From Stratiformator vulcanicus (GTDB taxonomy: Bacteria > Planctomycetota > Planctomycetia > Planctomycetales > Planctomycetaceae): a DNA stretch of 64,000 nt. A program made the translations under genes and the position numbers. Shown piece after piece: positions 1 through 9,158 of the stretch (within the stretch, counting starts at the first letter, position 1; each line of letters starts with the position of its first letter). The stretch covers positions 3,740,088 through 3,804,087 of the forward strand of contig NZ_CP036268.1 of NCBI RefSeq assembly GCF_007744515.1, read 5' to 3'. Under the pieces are notes generated by a model. That model was given only the letters and a program-made list of their open reading frames with translations. It was not told where the DNA came from and made no database searches.

Positions 1-650
1 TAGATGGCGGCGACAGCTCGCAGATCGTCGATCGGGACAAGGTCGGCCTTGTTGATCACGATCAACGGGCGGATCGATTCGCGTTCGCAGGCGGCAACGA
101 AGCGGTCGATCAGGGCCGGTTTCAGCGGCGGCTCATTGGCCGAGGCGATCACCGCAGCCTGATCGACATTCGCGGCGATAATGTGTTCCCGCTCGTTTTG
201 CCGACGCGATAGGGCGGACGAGCGGGGCTCGACGCGTTCGATGACACCTTGCTCATCGTGTTCGTCATTGGCGGGGCGGACGAGAACTCGGTCACCCGTG
301 ACGACGACGTTTCGCGTATCTCGTGCGAGAGTGCGAAGTACCCGCCGGACGGTGCATTCGAGTCGGCGTCCGTCGTCGAGATGAACCAGAGAATTCAGTC
401 CGATCGCCGACAACACGCGGCCGGGAACGCAGACCGATTCGTCGACTTCGAGCCGGGCGTCGTCGCCTTCGCCTTCGACGATAATGGTCCGCTTGCGGTT
501 GAGGTCGCCCTTGCCGGAAATCCGCTCGGTGCCGGCAGTAAAGTCGTCGGCAGTCGTCGCGTCGACCTCTCGCGTCAGATCGTTGTTGCGTGCCCGTCGT
601 CCCCGGTTCTTATGAAAGTCGACCCGAACTTTGCGACGCTTCTTACCCAC
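1..650 (-). CDS. rsgA: Ribosome small subunit-dependent GTPase A (RsgA/YjeQ), 3' end cut by window
   Basis: RsgA is a circularly permuted GTPase that helps late 30S subunit maturation. Reading the minus strand from the window edge gives 216 residues: a basic N-terminus, an OB-fold-like stretch (valine- and arginine-rich, about residues 70-130) and the phrase IIAANVDQAAVIASANEPP, which is typical just before the GTPase. The G4 motif NKAD is at residues 200-203. In this family G4 precedes G1, so the P-loop and zinc-binding C-terminus lie outside the window. I chose the GTG at 650: it has GGAG about 9 bases upstream and lies 47 bases after the FHA gene stop, suggesting one operon. The N-terminal extension is longer than in E. 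coli RsgA. Confidence 0.9.
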   Translation of the reverse strand, partial: MGKKRRKVRVDFHKNRGRRARNNDLTREVDATTADDFTAGTERISGKGDLNRKRTIIVEGEGDDARLEVDESVCVPGRVLSAIGLNSLVHLDDGRRLECTVRRVLRTLARDTRNVVVTGDRVLVRPANDEHDEQGVIERVEPRSSALSRRQNEREHIIAANVDQAAVIASANEPPLKPALIDRFVAACERESIRPLIVINKADLVPIDDLRAVAAI

Positions 651-697
651 GCGGATTACTCCGAGGGAGAGCAGGCCGGAGGTCGCTTATGGTCGAT

Positions 698-1168
698 TCA
701 ATCATCGAGCAGCCTGCGTATTTCCTCGTCATCGTCACCCCAGGAACGAGACATCGGATCGCGCTCGCGGGTTCGTTCGGCTGGTCGCCCGGACCGCGAA
801 GGCGAACGCCGTTCGATCCCGGCCCGCTCGATCAGACTGCGTTCCTGATCGTCTTGGGGATCCTGCGGCCGCTCCGAACTCATCGGCTCATACTGAATTT
901 CGTACGTGAACTTCCGGGCGATCGTCAGCGTGTCACCGGGCATCAGCCAGTGTTCGTCGATTCGCTCGCCGTTGACCTTGGTCCCATTCTGACTGTGATT
1001 GTCGCGGGCTTTCCAATAACCGTTGATGATCTCCAGAATGCAATGCTCTCCGGAGACCTTCGGATACTCGAGCACGATATCACAGGTCCGCCGTCGCCCG
1101 ATCGTCAACTCTTGTTTGACGAGCGGGACGGGATCACCGCCGCCGATGGGAATCAGTTCGCCGTGCAT
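698..1168 (-). CDS. FHA-domain protein
   Basis: This 156-residue protein carries one forkhead-associated domain, a phosphothreonine-peptide binding module. The diagnostic residues are visible: GRR at 24-26, S39 and H42 of the SxxH motif, and NG at 61-62. After about residue 95 the protein turns into a charged, probably disordered tail rich in Arg, Asp, Glu and Ser. An in-frame TTG at 1204 would add 12 residues, but the ATG at 1168 gives the MHGELIPIGGGDP start that I associate with planctomycete FHA proteins, so I prefer it. It is upstream of and co-oriented with rsgA. The phosphopeptide partner cannot be told from sequence. Confidence 0.85.
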   Translation of the reverse strand: MHGELIPIGGGDPVPLVKQELTIGRRRTCDIVLEYPKVSGEHCILEIINGYWKARDNHSQNGTKVNGERIDEHWLMPGDTLTIARKFTYEIQYEPMSSERPQDPQDDQERSLIERAGIERRSPSRSGRPAERTRERDPMSRSWGDDDEEIRRLLDD

Positions 1169-1607
1169 GATCGTGTAGAACCTGAGGTTAACTACGTGTG
1201 TCAAGCCGTGGGAAACATGGGTCGTGGATCAGTTTCGAAAGAAAGTTTTGCTATTTCCTGGGTGGCCGGGGACGGCGCTTTCGCCGCCCCCGGAACGCGA
1301 ACTCTCAAATCAGACCGGTTGACGAAGGAGTCGCCGGAGACACGTTCCCTGTGGGCGTCGTAAAAGCGCCGTCCACAGCCACCCTCCCGAGCTTCTGATC
1401 CCTGCGAACTGACCCGTTACAGAAACTTGCGTGCCGCCGGAGGGCTCCCCAGACAATCGCGGCTTTGTTCCTTCGATCAGTTTGAAGATAGACGCGGCGA
1501 GCGGTGCGGTCAATTCGCGGTGCGAGTTGATCGCGGCCGACCGGAAGGCATTCACGTGGGCACGTTGCCATTGAAATGACGACGGAGTGCCCTCAGACGC
1601 GGGAACG
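1169..1607. other. Intergenic region with one GC-rich hairpin
   Basis: No convincing gene. Open frames here have poor codon character and no family resemblance. It contains an imperfect 12-bp hairpin with a CTTT loop at 1266-1293 and presumably the promoters for the leftward FHA-rsgA unit and the rightward rnpB. Confidence 0.6.
1266..1293. repeat. GC-rich inverted repeat (hairpin)
   Basis: The arms CCGGGGACGGCG and CGCCGCCCCCGG pair over 12 positions with a single mismatch, around a four-base loop. There is no T-run on either side, so it is not a standard intrinsic terminator. Role unknown. Confidence 0.5.
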
Positions 1608-1616
1608 TGCTAAATT
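1608..1616 (+). promoter_or_regulatory. Possible extended -10 promoter for rnpB
   Basis: TGC followed by TAAATT sits 8 bases before the first base-paired nucleotide of RNase P RNA, which is the right distance for a -10 element. No good -35 hexamer is seen 17 bases upstream. This is inference from spacing and the TGn extension only. Confidence 0.3.
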
Positions 1617-1623
1617 GCCGATT

Positions 1624-2025
<402 letters not shown>

Positions 2026-2356
2026 ATTTTTTCCGCATCGGTCGAAACCATCTGCAATTTACGGCACGACCGCCGGATCGCCGGGCGACGTGTTCGAGGT
2101 CATTTCGCACGCTTTTCGTCCCGAAATGTGAGTGCGCATTCTCCGGCAATTCGCGCGCGGCGGATTCACCGGACCATTCGGTCCTGTCGAAACAAGAACC
2201 AAACGGGGGACCTCCGATTTCTGATCACGTTTTCCGGTCGGACTTCCGATTAAAACCGATGCAGTCGTTGCCTTCGGCAGCATCGGAAACCCCTTCGGAA
2301 TGCTGTCAGGTCAGAGTCGTCTAGTCGTTGAAATGACCGACCCGCTTGTGAATGAG
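2026..2356 (+). other. Intergenic region downstream of rnpB
   Basis: It starts with the T-run that follows RNase P RNA. The rest shows no gene, repeat or recognisable RNA; the reading frame of the next gene extends upstream into it but without convincing coding character before the lipoprotein signal. Confidence 0.5.
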
Positions 2357-2950
2357 ATGAACCTTCCCTATCGCTCGACTCCCGGAGTCCTGTTTCTGTG
2401 CGCAGCTGCGGCGTTTGTCGTAGTGCTGCCCGGTTGCGGGGCGGTCCGCGCGGTTTTGGCCCGTCACTCCGATCGTGGCTTTGAGTCACCGGCAGCGGAT
2501 CAGACGTTTTTCGTCGACTCCGACATTCACGCCGAGCATCAACCGATTCAGACGGCTTTGGCGACCTCCGAATACGCTGGGGAATCCGCTCTGCCCTCGT
2601 TCAACTCCGATCACTCAACGGTCGCGAGCTTTGAGGTCGTCACCAAAACCGAAGACGCTGCATCGCCTGCTTACGACTGGAGCAATTGGCTGCGGCGAAT
2701 CACGCACTCATCGGGATCCGATGAGGCGGTGCCCAAGAAGTCGATCCCACTGCCCCGAACCGACGGATCGTCGAATGGGATCGGCGGTTTGGGCGGCGGA
2801 TTATCTAGTTTCCGCTCGCTCTTTTCGACCGAAGACGTCGAGTCTTCCACGCCGCCGGAGTTCACCGAGGGAAACGATTCCAACGAGTCGAGTTCGAGCT
2901 TCATCGATGCGAGTAGTAACGCCGAGAGCGAAGAGTTCGGCAAATTTTGA
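2357..2950 (+). CDS. Putative lipoprotein, function unknown
   Basis: I do not recognise a family. From the ATG at 2357 the protein is 197 residues and begins with a lipoprotein signal: a short basic/polar start, a hydrophobic stretch LFLCAAAAFVVVL and a PGC lipobox-like cysteine at about residue 27. The remainder is low-complexity, rich in Ser, Asp, Glu and Gly, with a Gly-rich patch (GIGGLGGGLSS), and looks largely disordered. In-frame ATGs at 2333 and earlier are possible, but they would bury the signal peptide. It is likely an envelope-attached protein; the role is open. Confidence 0.6.
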   Translation: MNLPYRSTPGVLFLCAAAAFVVVLPGCGAVRAVLARHSDRGFESPAADQTFFVDSDIHAEHQPIQTALATSEYAGESALPSFNSDHSTVASFEVVTKTEDAASPAYDWSNWLRRITHSSGSDEAVPKKSIPLPRTDGSSNGIGGLGGGLSSFRSLFSTEDVESSTPPEFTEGNDSNESSSSFIDASSNAESEEFGKF

Positions 2951-3213
2951 GCCTCCGGTCGCCGGCTGAGCAGCAACACCGGGCTGAGACGCTGCGATAA
3001 TTTCGTGGCCGAAGACCGTTCGGTAACGAGACTTCAGCACCCCATTCTCGCCGGACGAAACTCGACGCTCGCATCTCGATTGTGCGACACCAAGAGGCCA
3101 GCCGAAACTTCGCAACGTCGTAGGTTGATTGCAAACGCCCGTGGGCCGACTACAATCGCCGATCCGATGGAAACCGGCCGGATCGACGCGAGAAATTTGC
3201 TGGAGCAACCAGG

Positions 3214-3561
3214 GTGCAAATCGAAGTTGCCGTTCGTCACGGAAGCCTTCGTGATGAGATCCGTGATCTCATTGTGCGAAAGTCTGAAAAACTAGTCACC
3301 TACTTCGAACGGGTCACCGCGATCAACGTGACCGTGGAGTTCGCTGGCGAGCGGGTGAAAACCGAACTGCTCGTCGACGCCGAACACAAACACGATTTCG
3401 TCGCATCGACTGAGGGCGACGAAATTGTGTCGACCTTCGAAGCGACGCTGCACAAAATGGAGCAGCAGATCAGGCGATACAAAGACAAGATTCAGGATCA
3501 TCGGCGCGATAAACCGACCAGCGAAGTCGTCACGGACGGCATTGACGACAGTGAAGAATAG
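3214..3561 (+). CDS. hpf: Ribosome hibernation-promoting factor (HPF/YfiA family)
   Basis: The 115-residue product matches the short HPF/RaiA fold (beta-alpha-beta-beta-beta-alpha). It starts MQIEVAVRHGSL, has a central segment with HKHDFVASTEGDEIVSTFE, and a second helix KMEQQIRRYKDKIQDHRR. These proteins bind the 30S subunit and silence ribosomes in starvation. The start is GTG with GGAG 8 bases upstream. It lacks the C-terminal dimerisation domain of long HPF. It heads the PTS-like cluster; hpf next to a nitrogen-type EIIA is a conserved pairing in many bacteria. Confidence 0.9.
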   Translation: MQIEVAVRHGSLRDEIRDLIVRKSEKLVTYFERVTAINVTVEFAGERVKTELLVDAEHKHDFVASTEGDEIVSTFEATLHKMEQQIRRYKDKIQDHRRDKPTSEVVTDGIDDSEE

Positions 3562-3665
3562 TCGGAATCTTAACTTCAATTACTAACGCGATTGACCGGG
3601 CGTCGCGGCACGGTTGATCGTTAGGCAGGTCGACCAGAACCTGTTCGACGGGAGATATTGCGACG

Positions 3666-4139
3666 ATGAATTTGAACGATTTTGTGATCTCCGAGGCGAT
3701 TCTCCCTGATCTGAGCGTCAGCTCGAAAGAGGATGCGATTCGCGCCATGGTCGGATCACTTCGCGAGTGCGACGCGATTCAAGCCGACGATGAAGACAGT
3801 ATCGTTTCGGCGATCATGAAGCGGGAAGAACTCGGGTCGACCGGCATCGGCAACGGTGTGGCGGTTCCTCACACAAAGCATCCGTCGGTCGATCGCCTGA
3901 TCGCAACCGTCGCGTTGGCCCATGACGGTGTTGATTTCGCCAGCCTCGACGGCGGCGACGTTTACATTCTGTTTTTGCTCGTCTCGCCGCCCGATAAACC
4001 GGGCGACCACCTCCGCGGGCTCGAGAACATCTCGCGGCACTTGCGAAGCCAGAACTTCTGCAACTTTCTAAAGCAAGCAAAGACCCGCGAAGATGTGGTC
4101 GATTTGCTCCGGGAAGCCGACGAAGATCAGTTGAACTGA
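3666..4139 (+). CDS. ptsN: PTS EIIA protein of the PtsN (nitrogen/fructose) type
   Basis: This 157-residue protein is a single EIIA-fructose/mannitol-type domain. The phosphorylation site is His69 in the motif [10 protein letters not shown]. The family accepts phosphate from HPr-type proteins and, in PtsN forms, acts as a regulator rather than as part of a sugar transporter. No EIIB or EIIC domain is fused or adjacent, supporting a regulatory role. The start ATG is followed directly by the conserved N-terminal helix ([11 protein letters not shown]). It lies 104 bases after hpf and upstream of HPr and Enzyme I, so the complete phosphorelay can be assembled from this neighbourhood. Confidence 0.88.
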   Translation: MNLNDFVISEAILPDLSVSSKEDAIRAMVGSLRECDAIQADDEDSIVSAIMKREELGSTGIGNGVAVPHTKHPSVDRLIATVALAHDGVDFASLDGGDVYILFLLVSPPDKPGDHLRGLENISRHLRSQNFCNFLKQAKTREDVVDLLREADEDQLN

Positions 4140-4288
4140 TTTTCGGCGGATCGTCCACCCTCGTGTGAAGTCGTCAGCACCACGAAAATGCAGGTGACCG
4201 ACCTCGCAACCGGATCGGGTCGGCCCTTATCTGATTGCCCCCGCGGGTTGCTCTCGGATATTCTGCAATAGTGCTCACGACTTGCTGC

Positions 4289-4307
4289 CGGGGCAGGCTC
4301 TGCCCCG
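4289..4307. repeat. Short perfect hairpin upstream of ptsH
   Basis: CGGGGCAG and CTGCCCCG form an 8-bp perfect stem with a three-base loop, about 70 bases before the HPr start. No T-run follows. It could be an RNA element or an intergenic dispersed palindrome. Confidence 0.4.
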
Positions 4308-4376
4308 TGACTACAAATTTCGCCGTCAGCCCGGCGGAGTTATTTGCTCTCGATTCAACATCCGTCGAATTCGACC

Positions 4377-4658
4377 ATGTCGTGCCCGACTCCGGAATTT
4401 TGCACCACGGTCGTCATCGAGAACGATGAAGGATTTCATCTGCGCCCGATTTCGATCGTGGCAAAAATTGCCTACCGGTATCCCTGCGAAATTTTGATCG
4501 GTCGTCCCGGGCACCTCGTCAACGCTCGGCAGTCGCTGGAGATGATGGGGTTGGGAATCGAAAGCGGCGAGACGGTCGAGATTCTCACGCGCGGCGATCA
4601 GGCCGAACAGGCCCTGAATGAAGTTCGCGAGCAATTCCTGAATCGGTTTCCCAACTGA
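4377..4658 (+). CDS. ptsH: HPr phosphocarrier protein
   Basis: From the ATG at 4377 the protein is 93 residues, the normal HPr size. The active-site histidine is His21 in GFHLRP, and the regulatory serine region is present as ARQSLEMMGLG (Ser53, equivalent to Ser46 of classic HPr). It relays phosphate from Enzyme I to EIIA proteins. An in-frame TTG at 4344 would add 11 residues but its spacing to GGAG is too short. HPr kinase is not in the window, so Ser phosphorylation is a possibility only. The promoter region before it includes a small hairpin at 4289. Confidence 0.88.
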   Translation: MSCPTPEFCTTVVIENDEGFHLRPISIVAKIAYRYPCEILIGRPGHLVNARQSLEMMGLGIESGETVEILTRGDQAEQALNEVREQFLNRFPN

Positions 4659-5106
4659 AGTCATTTCCTGCGATCTACGGCGGCGACCAGACGCGTGGGG
4701 CCTGCGGATCCGAATTGATTTGCCGACCGAGTCCGCTACTCGCTCATGGCATTCGCATTTGCCCAGAGATCGAAGGACTCGGCGATCGCGGCTCAGGTTG
4801 TCTCATTGCCCACGCTTTAAGCATCGGGCCAGAAATAAAGTGACCCGCATTGATTAGTCGCCAAATCGATTGGAGCGGAGCGTCATCCCCGACTAAACCA
4901 GCCCTATTGGTCCGCGGCGACCGAACGCGCTACTGGCAGGATCACATCCGGGCGCTGAGAGTGCGAAATCACCTGAATCCTGTTATCCTGTGGGGAAAGG
5001 GCATGATGATTGCACGACCACCTCTCATGGGAACATCGATCTCGTCGAAGCCGCCGTCGGCTCCGTCGGTTCGACAAACCTGTTTGAGAAAACTGATCAC
5101 TCAACG
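4659..5106 (+). other. Intergenic region between ptsH and ptsI
   Basis: About 450 bases without a gene I can support. The Enzyme I frame is open upstream to 4990 but that stretch shows no homology to the family. I see no terminator, repeat or known riboswitch. The length suggests ptsI may have its own promoter. Confidence 0.5.
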
Positions 5107-6858
5107 ATGTTGATTAAACGGGGAATCGCCGTTTCGCCGGGCACTGCCATCGGGCAGGTGCTCGTGCTTGGTACCGAGACGTTTCGCATCCCGTCGCAGT
5201 TCGTCAGTGTCGACGCGGTCGATACGGAAATCGCTCGCTTTCACAGCGCCGTCGATGCGGTCTGTCGCGAAATCGGCGAGAACGAGCAGATCGCATCCGA
5301 CCATCTCGGCAAGCAATACGGCGCCATCTTTGCGGCGCACCAGCAACTCATTCGCGACCCCGATCTGATCGAAAAGATCGAGTTCCTCATTCGCGATAAT
5401 TGCTACGCCCCCGAGTTTGCCGTCTCGAAAGCCATCCGGCACTACGCGCGGATGTTTCAAAGTCTCGGCAATCGTTACATGGCCGAGCGTGTCAGCGACC
5501 TGTTCGACCTCGAAAAACGCATGCTGCGGCAATTGCTGGGGCAAAGTCGCGAAGAGTTAGCGAATCTGTCGCACCCGGTGATCATCCTCGCCAAGAACCT
5601 CACGCCCAGTGAAACGGCCGCTCTCGACAAACGACTGGTCCTCGGCTTCGCGACTGAGGCGGGCGGGCGAACGAGCCACACGGCAATTCTGGCCGGTGCG
5701 CTGGAGATTCCGGCAGTGGTCGGCATCGGCCGATTTATGGCAGACGTTGCCGGCGGCGAGACCGTCATCATTGATGGCGACTCCGGCGAAATCATCATCG
5801 ATCCGTCGGAAGAGACACTCAAGGACTATCGGCGGCGGTTTCGCGAGCAACAAACCGAAGCAGCCCGACAGGAGACGTTCGCCGACGTCGAGCCAATTAC
5901 AAAGGACAATGTGCGGGTCTCCGTCATGGGCAACATCGAGTTTCCGACGGAGGTCGAGCATTGCGTCAGTCGGGGTGCCGACGGAATCGGGCTCTATCGA
6001 ACCGAATTTCTATACTTGCAAACCGACGTCGAGCCGGACGAGCAGACGCACCTCGATGCGTATCGAGCCGTGTTGCGTGAAGCCGGCGGCCAGCCGGTCA
6101 TCATCAGAACGCTCGACCTCGGAGTCGACAAGGTGCCGCCGTCGTTGACGCGAGGTTACCCGGAACAGGCGGCCGAGACGCATTCGGCACTGGGGCTGCG
6201 GAGCATTCGATTGAGCCTGCAGCACCTGCCGCTGTTCAAGACCCAGTTGCGGGCGTTGCTCAGAGCTTCGGTCGACGGTGACGTCCGGATTATGTTCCCG
6301 CTGATTTCGACGCTGATGGAGTTCCGCAAAGCGCGGATGATCTTCGCCGACGTCATGGAAGATCTGGAGGAAGAGGGCGTAGACTTCCGCCGGGACATCC
6401 CTTTGGGCATGATGGTCGAAACTCCTTCAGCCGCTTTGCTGGCCGAAGAGTTTGCCAGAGAAGTCGACTTCTTCTCGATCGGCACGAACGATCTGATCCA
6501 GTACACGCTGGCAGTCGACAGGGCCGAAACCTTGGTTTCATCGCTATACACGTCAGGGGACCCCGCGGTGCTGAGGTTGATTGACCGCATAATCAAAGCC
6601 GCCGTTGCCGCCGATATCCCCGTATCGGTGTGCGGGCAAATGGCCTCCGACCCCGATTACGTGCCGCTGTTAATCGGCATGGGGTTGCGGCAGGTCAGCG
6701 TGACCCCGCACGCGATCGGCCAAGTGAAAGCAGCCATCCGTCGAGTTTCGGTTGAACAGGCCGAAGCCATCGCGACCCATGTATTGAGTTTGGAAACGGC
6801 TCGCGATGTCGAAAGTTATCTGCGCAACGTGCGTCGTCGGCAGGAGTCTGCCGCATGA
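5107..6858 (+). CDS. ptsI: Phosphoenolpyruvate-protein phosphotransferase (PTS Enzyme I)
   Basis: Enzyme I takes phosphate from PEP and passes it to HPr in the cytoplasm. The 583-residue product has the family length and order: N-terminal GIAVSPGTAIG, the HPr-binding helical region, the phosphohistidine loop GGRTSHTAIL with His191, and the C-terminal PEP-binding barrel with GLYRTEFLYL, GMMVETPSAALLAEE, FSIGTNDLIQYTLAVDR and the catalytic Cys in VCGQMASD. I chose ATG 5107 because homology starts there; the open frame to 4990 adds 39 unlike residues. The domain order is that of a full-length EI, not the GAF-fused PtsP form. Its stop overlaps the next ATG by ATGA. Confidence 0.95.
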   Translation: MLIKRGIAVSPGTAIGQVLVLGTETFRIPSQFVSVDAVDTEIARFHSAVDAVCREIGENEQIASDHLGKQYGAIFAAHQQLIRDPDLIEKIEFLIRDNCYAPEFAVSKAIRHYARMFQSLGNRYMAERVSDLFDLEKRMLRQLLGQSREELANLSHPVIILAKNLTPSETAALDKRLVLGFATEAGGRTSHTAILAGALEIPAVVGIGRFMADVAGGETVIIDGDSGEIIIDPSEETLKDYRRRFREQQTEAARQETFADVEPITKDNVRVSVMGNIEFPTEVEHCVSRGADGIGLYRTEFLYLQTDVEPDEQTHLDAYRAVLREAGGQPVIIRTLDLGVDKVPPSLTRGYPEQAAETHSALGLRSIRLSLQHLPLFKTQLRALLRASVDGDVRIMFPLISTLMEFRKARMIFADVMEDLEEEGVDFRRDIPLGMMVETPSAALLAEEFAREVDFFSIGTNDLIQYTLAVDRAETLVSSLYTSGDPAVLRLIDRIIKAAVAADIPVSVCGQMASDPDYVPLLIGMGLRQVSVTPHAIGQVKAAIRRVSVEQAEAIATHVLSLETARDVESYLRNVRRRQESAA

Positions 6859-7613
6859 CCTACGCTGTGAATCAATTCGATCTGCATCACGATACCCGCG
6901 AGTTCGGCGTTGCCGATCAAGTTTCCGAACAGTCGCAACCAGATACAGCTTTATTGCCGATCAACCTATCGCCACCGAATGAACCAGGCGGCGAAACGGC
7001 ATCGGCCCAAACAGTCAATTTGTTGAAACAGGATCGACCCGATTGCGGCGATCCCGACCTGTCGGCGAATGTTGTCGATGGCGTCATCCAATCACACGTC
7101 GAGTTCCTCGACACGAACAGCCTGCTCCCCGAGAGTCCCGCGGGTGGCTTGTCAGATTCGACCGGTCACGCTTCTGAAGCAATACCGGAGACTGTCACAG
7201 CTATCCCCACTCGATCGATGGTCTCGATTCGCTCTTCTCTTCCCTCTCGTCGATCCGTAAGTAACCGATCAATTGACGGTGCGGACATACGATCGCTTCG
7301 CTCAAATGAGCCGCATCGTCACGACGTGAGCGAGTTCAAAGCGATCGAGCGGAGGGCGAACGAATATCGTCGCCAAGCCGATGTCATCGGCATTGATCAA
7401 CTGCTCCCGGGAAACAGGCCAATTTCGTGTCCGGACCGATCAACCGATCGAAGGACACCTGATGAAAAAAGAAATGCTGGTCAACGTTCTCCAGCCCGAA
7501 GAGTGCCGCATCGCGGTTCTCGAAGACGGCACTCTGGAAGAACTGTACTTGGAACGCAGCAGCCTCGAGAACTTCTCGGGCAACATCTACAAAGGCCGGA
7601 TCGTCAACATTGA
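6855..7613 (+). CDS. Doubtful open reading frame between ptsI and the RNase E/G gene
   Basis: The ATG overlaps the ptsI stop (ATGA), as in translationally coupled genes, and the first 110 or so codons have plausible composition (acidic, Ser/Pro-rich). The frame runs on for 252 codons but its last 150 bases overlap the well-supported start of the RNase E/G gene, and there the translation becomes Arg-rich as expected of an out-of-frame reading. I recognise no family. Either a small coupled protein once ended earlier, or the 600-base gap is a non-coding leader for the RNase gene; autoregulated leaders are known for RNase E. Treat as unproven. Confidence 0.25.
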   Translation: MTYAVNQFDLHHDTREFGVADQVSEQSQPDTALLPINLSPPNEPGGETASAQTVNLLKQDRPDCGDPDLSANVVDGVIQSHVEFLDTNSLLPESPAGGLSDSTGHASEAIPETVTAIPTRSMVSIRSSLPSRRSVSNRSIDGADIRSLRSNEPHRHDVSEFKAIERRANEYRRQADVIGIDQLLPGNRPISCPDRSTDRRTPDEKRNAGQRSPARRVPHRGSRRRHSGRTVLGTQQPRELLGQHLQRPDRQH

Positions 7614-9042
7614 GCCGAGCATTCAGGCCGCGTTTGTTGACTTCGGCGTCGGACGCAACGGCTTTCTGCACGTCAGCGACGTCGAATACCAGTACTACAA
7701 GCACCTCAGCCCCGACGAAGATTCTTCGGGCAGTAATGGTCGCGGACGTGGTCGCAAGGATGATCGCCGAAACCGCGACAAGCCGCCGATCCAGGAAATC
7801 TTCAAGCGCGGCAGCGAAGTCCTCGTGCAGGTCATCAAAGAGGGCATCGGCAATAAGGGGCCGACGCTCTCGACCTACATCAGCATTCCGGGTCGCTACC
7901 TGGTGCTGATGCCCGGATTGGGGCGTGTCGGCGTGAGCCGTAAAATCGAAGACGACGACGAGCGGCGGAAACTCCGCTCGATGCTCAATCGCCTCGACCC
8001 ACCCGATGGCCTTGGATTCATCATTCGAACCGCCGGTCTCGACCGCACCGACAAAGACCTGAAGCGGGATCTGAACTACTTGATCCGGCTTTGGAAAACC
8101 ATTTTCAAGCGGCTCAAAGAGAGTAACGGCCCCGGCGGAATCTACGAAGAATCAGATATGATTCTGCGGACGATCCGTGACATCTTCAATTCCGAGATCG
8201 ATGCCATCTACATCGACGAGGAAGCGGCCTACGAGCGGGCCCGCGAATTTATGAAGGTCGTCATGCCGAAGTCGGTCAGCCGAATTCATTACTACGACAG
8301 CGCCGAGCCGTTATTCGAGAAGTACAACGTCGAAGAAGAGATCGCGAAAATCCAATCGCGTCAGGTGCCCCTCAAAGGGGGCGGCTCGATTGTCATCGAT
8401 CAAACTGAAGCCCTCGTGGCGATCGACGTCAACAGCGGCAGCACCCGAGCCGACGACGATGCCGAAGCGAATGCCTACCAAGTCAACCTGCGTGCGGCCG
8501 AAGAGATCGCCCGGCAGTTGCGATTGCGTGACCTCGGCGGAGTGATCGTCAACGACTTCATCGACATGCGGGAAGAGAAGCATCGCCGCGGGATCGAAAA
8601 CGCCCTTCGCGATGCGATCGTTCGCGACCGCGCCCGCACCAAGATCAACCGCATCAGCATGTTCGGATTGATCGAGATGACTCGGCAGCGCATCCGCCCT
8701 TCGTTGCGACGCAGCGTTTACGAAGATTGCCCCTGCTGCCGGGGAACCGGCTACGTCAAGACTGCAGAAAGCATGGCGATCGAGGTCATCCGGATGCTGC
8801 TGAACGTCTCACGCGGCTCAGACGTATCCCGCGTCACGATCGAAATTCACGACCGGGTTGCTCATTACGTCTACAACAAGAAACGCCGAGAGCTGACAGA
8901 AGTCGAAGAACAACAAGAGGTTACGGTCTTGATCACTTCCCGCGGAGATGTCGGACCCGAGCACATGGTCGTCAAGTGTGAAGACGACAACGGACGGGAA
9001 CTGAAACTTCTCACTGCGAATGCCTCGCAGTCCGGAGTTTGA
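7462..9042 (+). CDS. rng: Ribonuclease E/G family endoribonuclease
   Basis: The 526-residue protein has the RNase G layout: an N-terminal S1 domain (about residues 35-150) interrupted by a charged insert rich in Gly, Arg and Asp (about 85-110), the RNase H-like and DNase I-like catalytic core, and the zinc-link CPCC at 423-426. The magnesium-binding aspartates appear in VAIDVNSGS (D322) and IVNDFIDM (D365). It cuts single-stranded RNA in mRNA decay and rRNA maturation. There is no long C-terminal degradosome scaffold. Start ATG 7462 has AAGGA 6 bases upstream. It directly precedes bL21, an arrangement seen in many bacteria. Confidence 0.95.
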   Translation: MKKEMLVNVLQPEECRIAVLEDGTLEELYLERSSLENFSGNIYKGRIVNIEPSIQAAFVDFGVGRNGFLHVSDVEYQYYKHLSPDEDSSGSNGRGRGRKDDRRNRDKPPIQEIFKRGSEVLVQVIKEGIGNKGPTLSTYISIPGRYLVLMPGLGRVGVSRKIEDDDERRKLRSMLNRLDPPDGLGFIIRTAGLDRTDKDLKRDLNYLIRLWKTIFKRLKESNGPGGIYEESDMILRTIRDIFNSEIDAIYIDEEAAYERAREFMKVVMPKSVSRIHYYDSAEPLFEKYNVEEEIAKIQSRQVPLKGGGSIVIDQTEALVAIDVNSGSTRADDDAEANAYQVNLRAAEEIARQLRLRDLGGVIVNDFIDMREEKHRRGIENALRDAIVRDRARTKINRISMFGLIEMTRQRIRPSLRRSVYEDCPCCRGTGYVKTAESMAIEVIRMLLNVSRGSDVSRVTIEIHDRVAHYVYNKKRRELTEVEEQQEVTVLITSRGDVGPEHMVVKCEDDNGRELKLLTANASQSGV

Positions 9043-9158
9043 CGGATTATACTCCCCGACCCGCCGAAATCGGTCTTATGGCCGATGGGATGCTTATTCG
9101 GAGACTTCGCTCCGAACATATTCTAATTGAATCTCCTACCGCAGCAGTCGATCGAGTT

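Noticed and set aside
1305-1571. 88-codon minus-strand frame before rnpB
   Set aside because: Arg-rich translation, no ribosome-binding site, no recognisable family.
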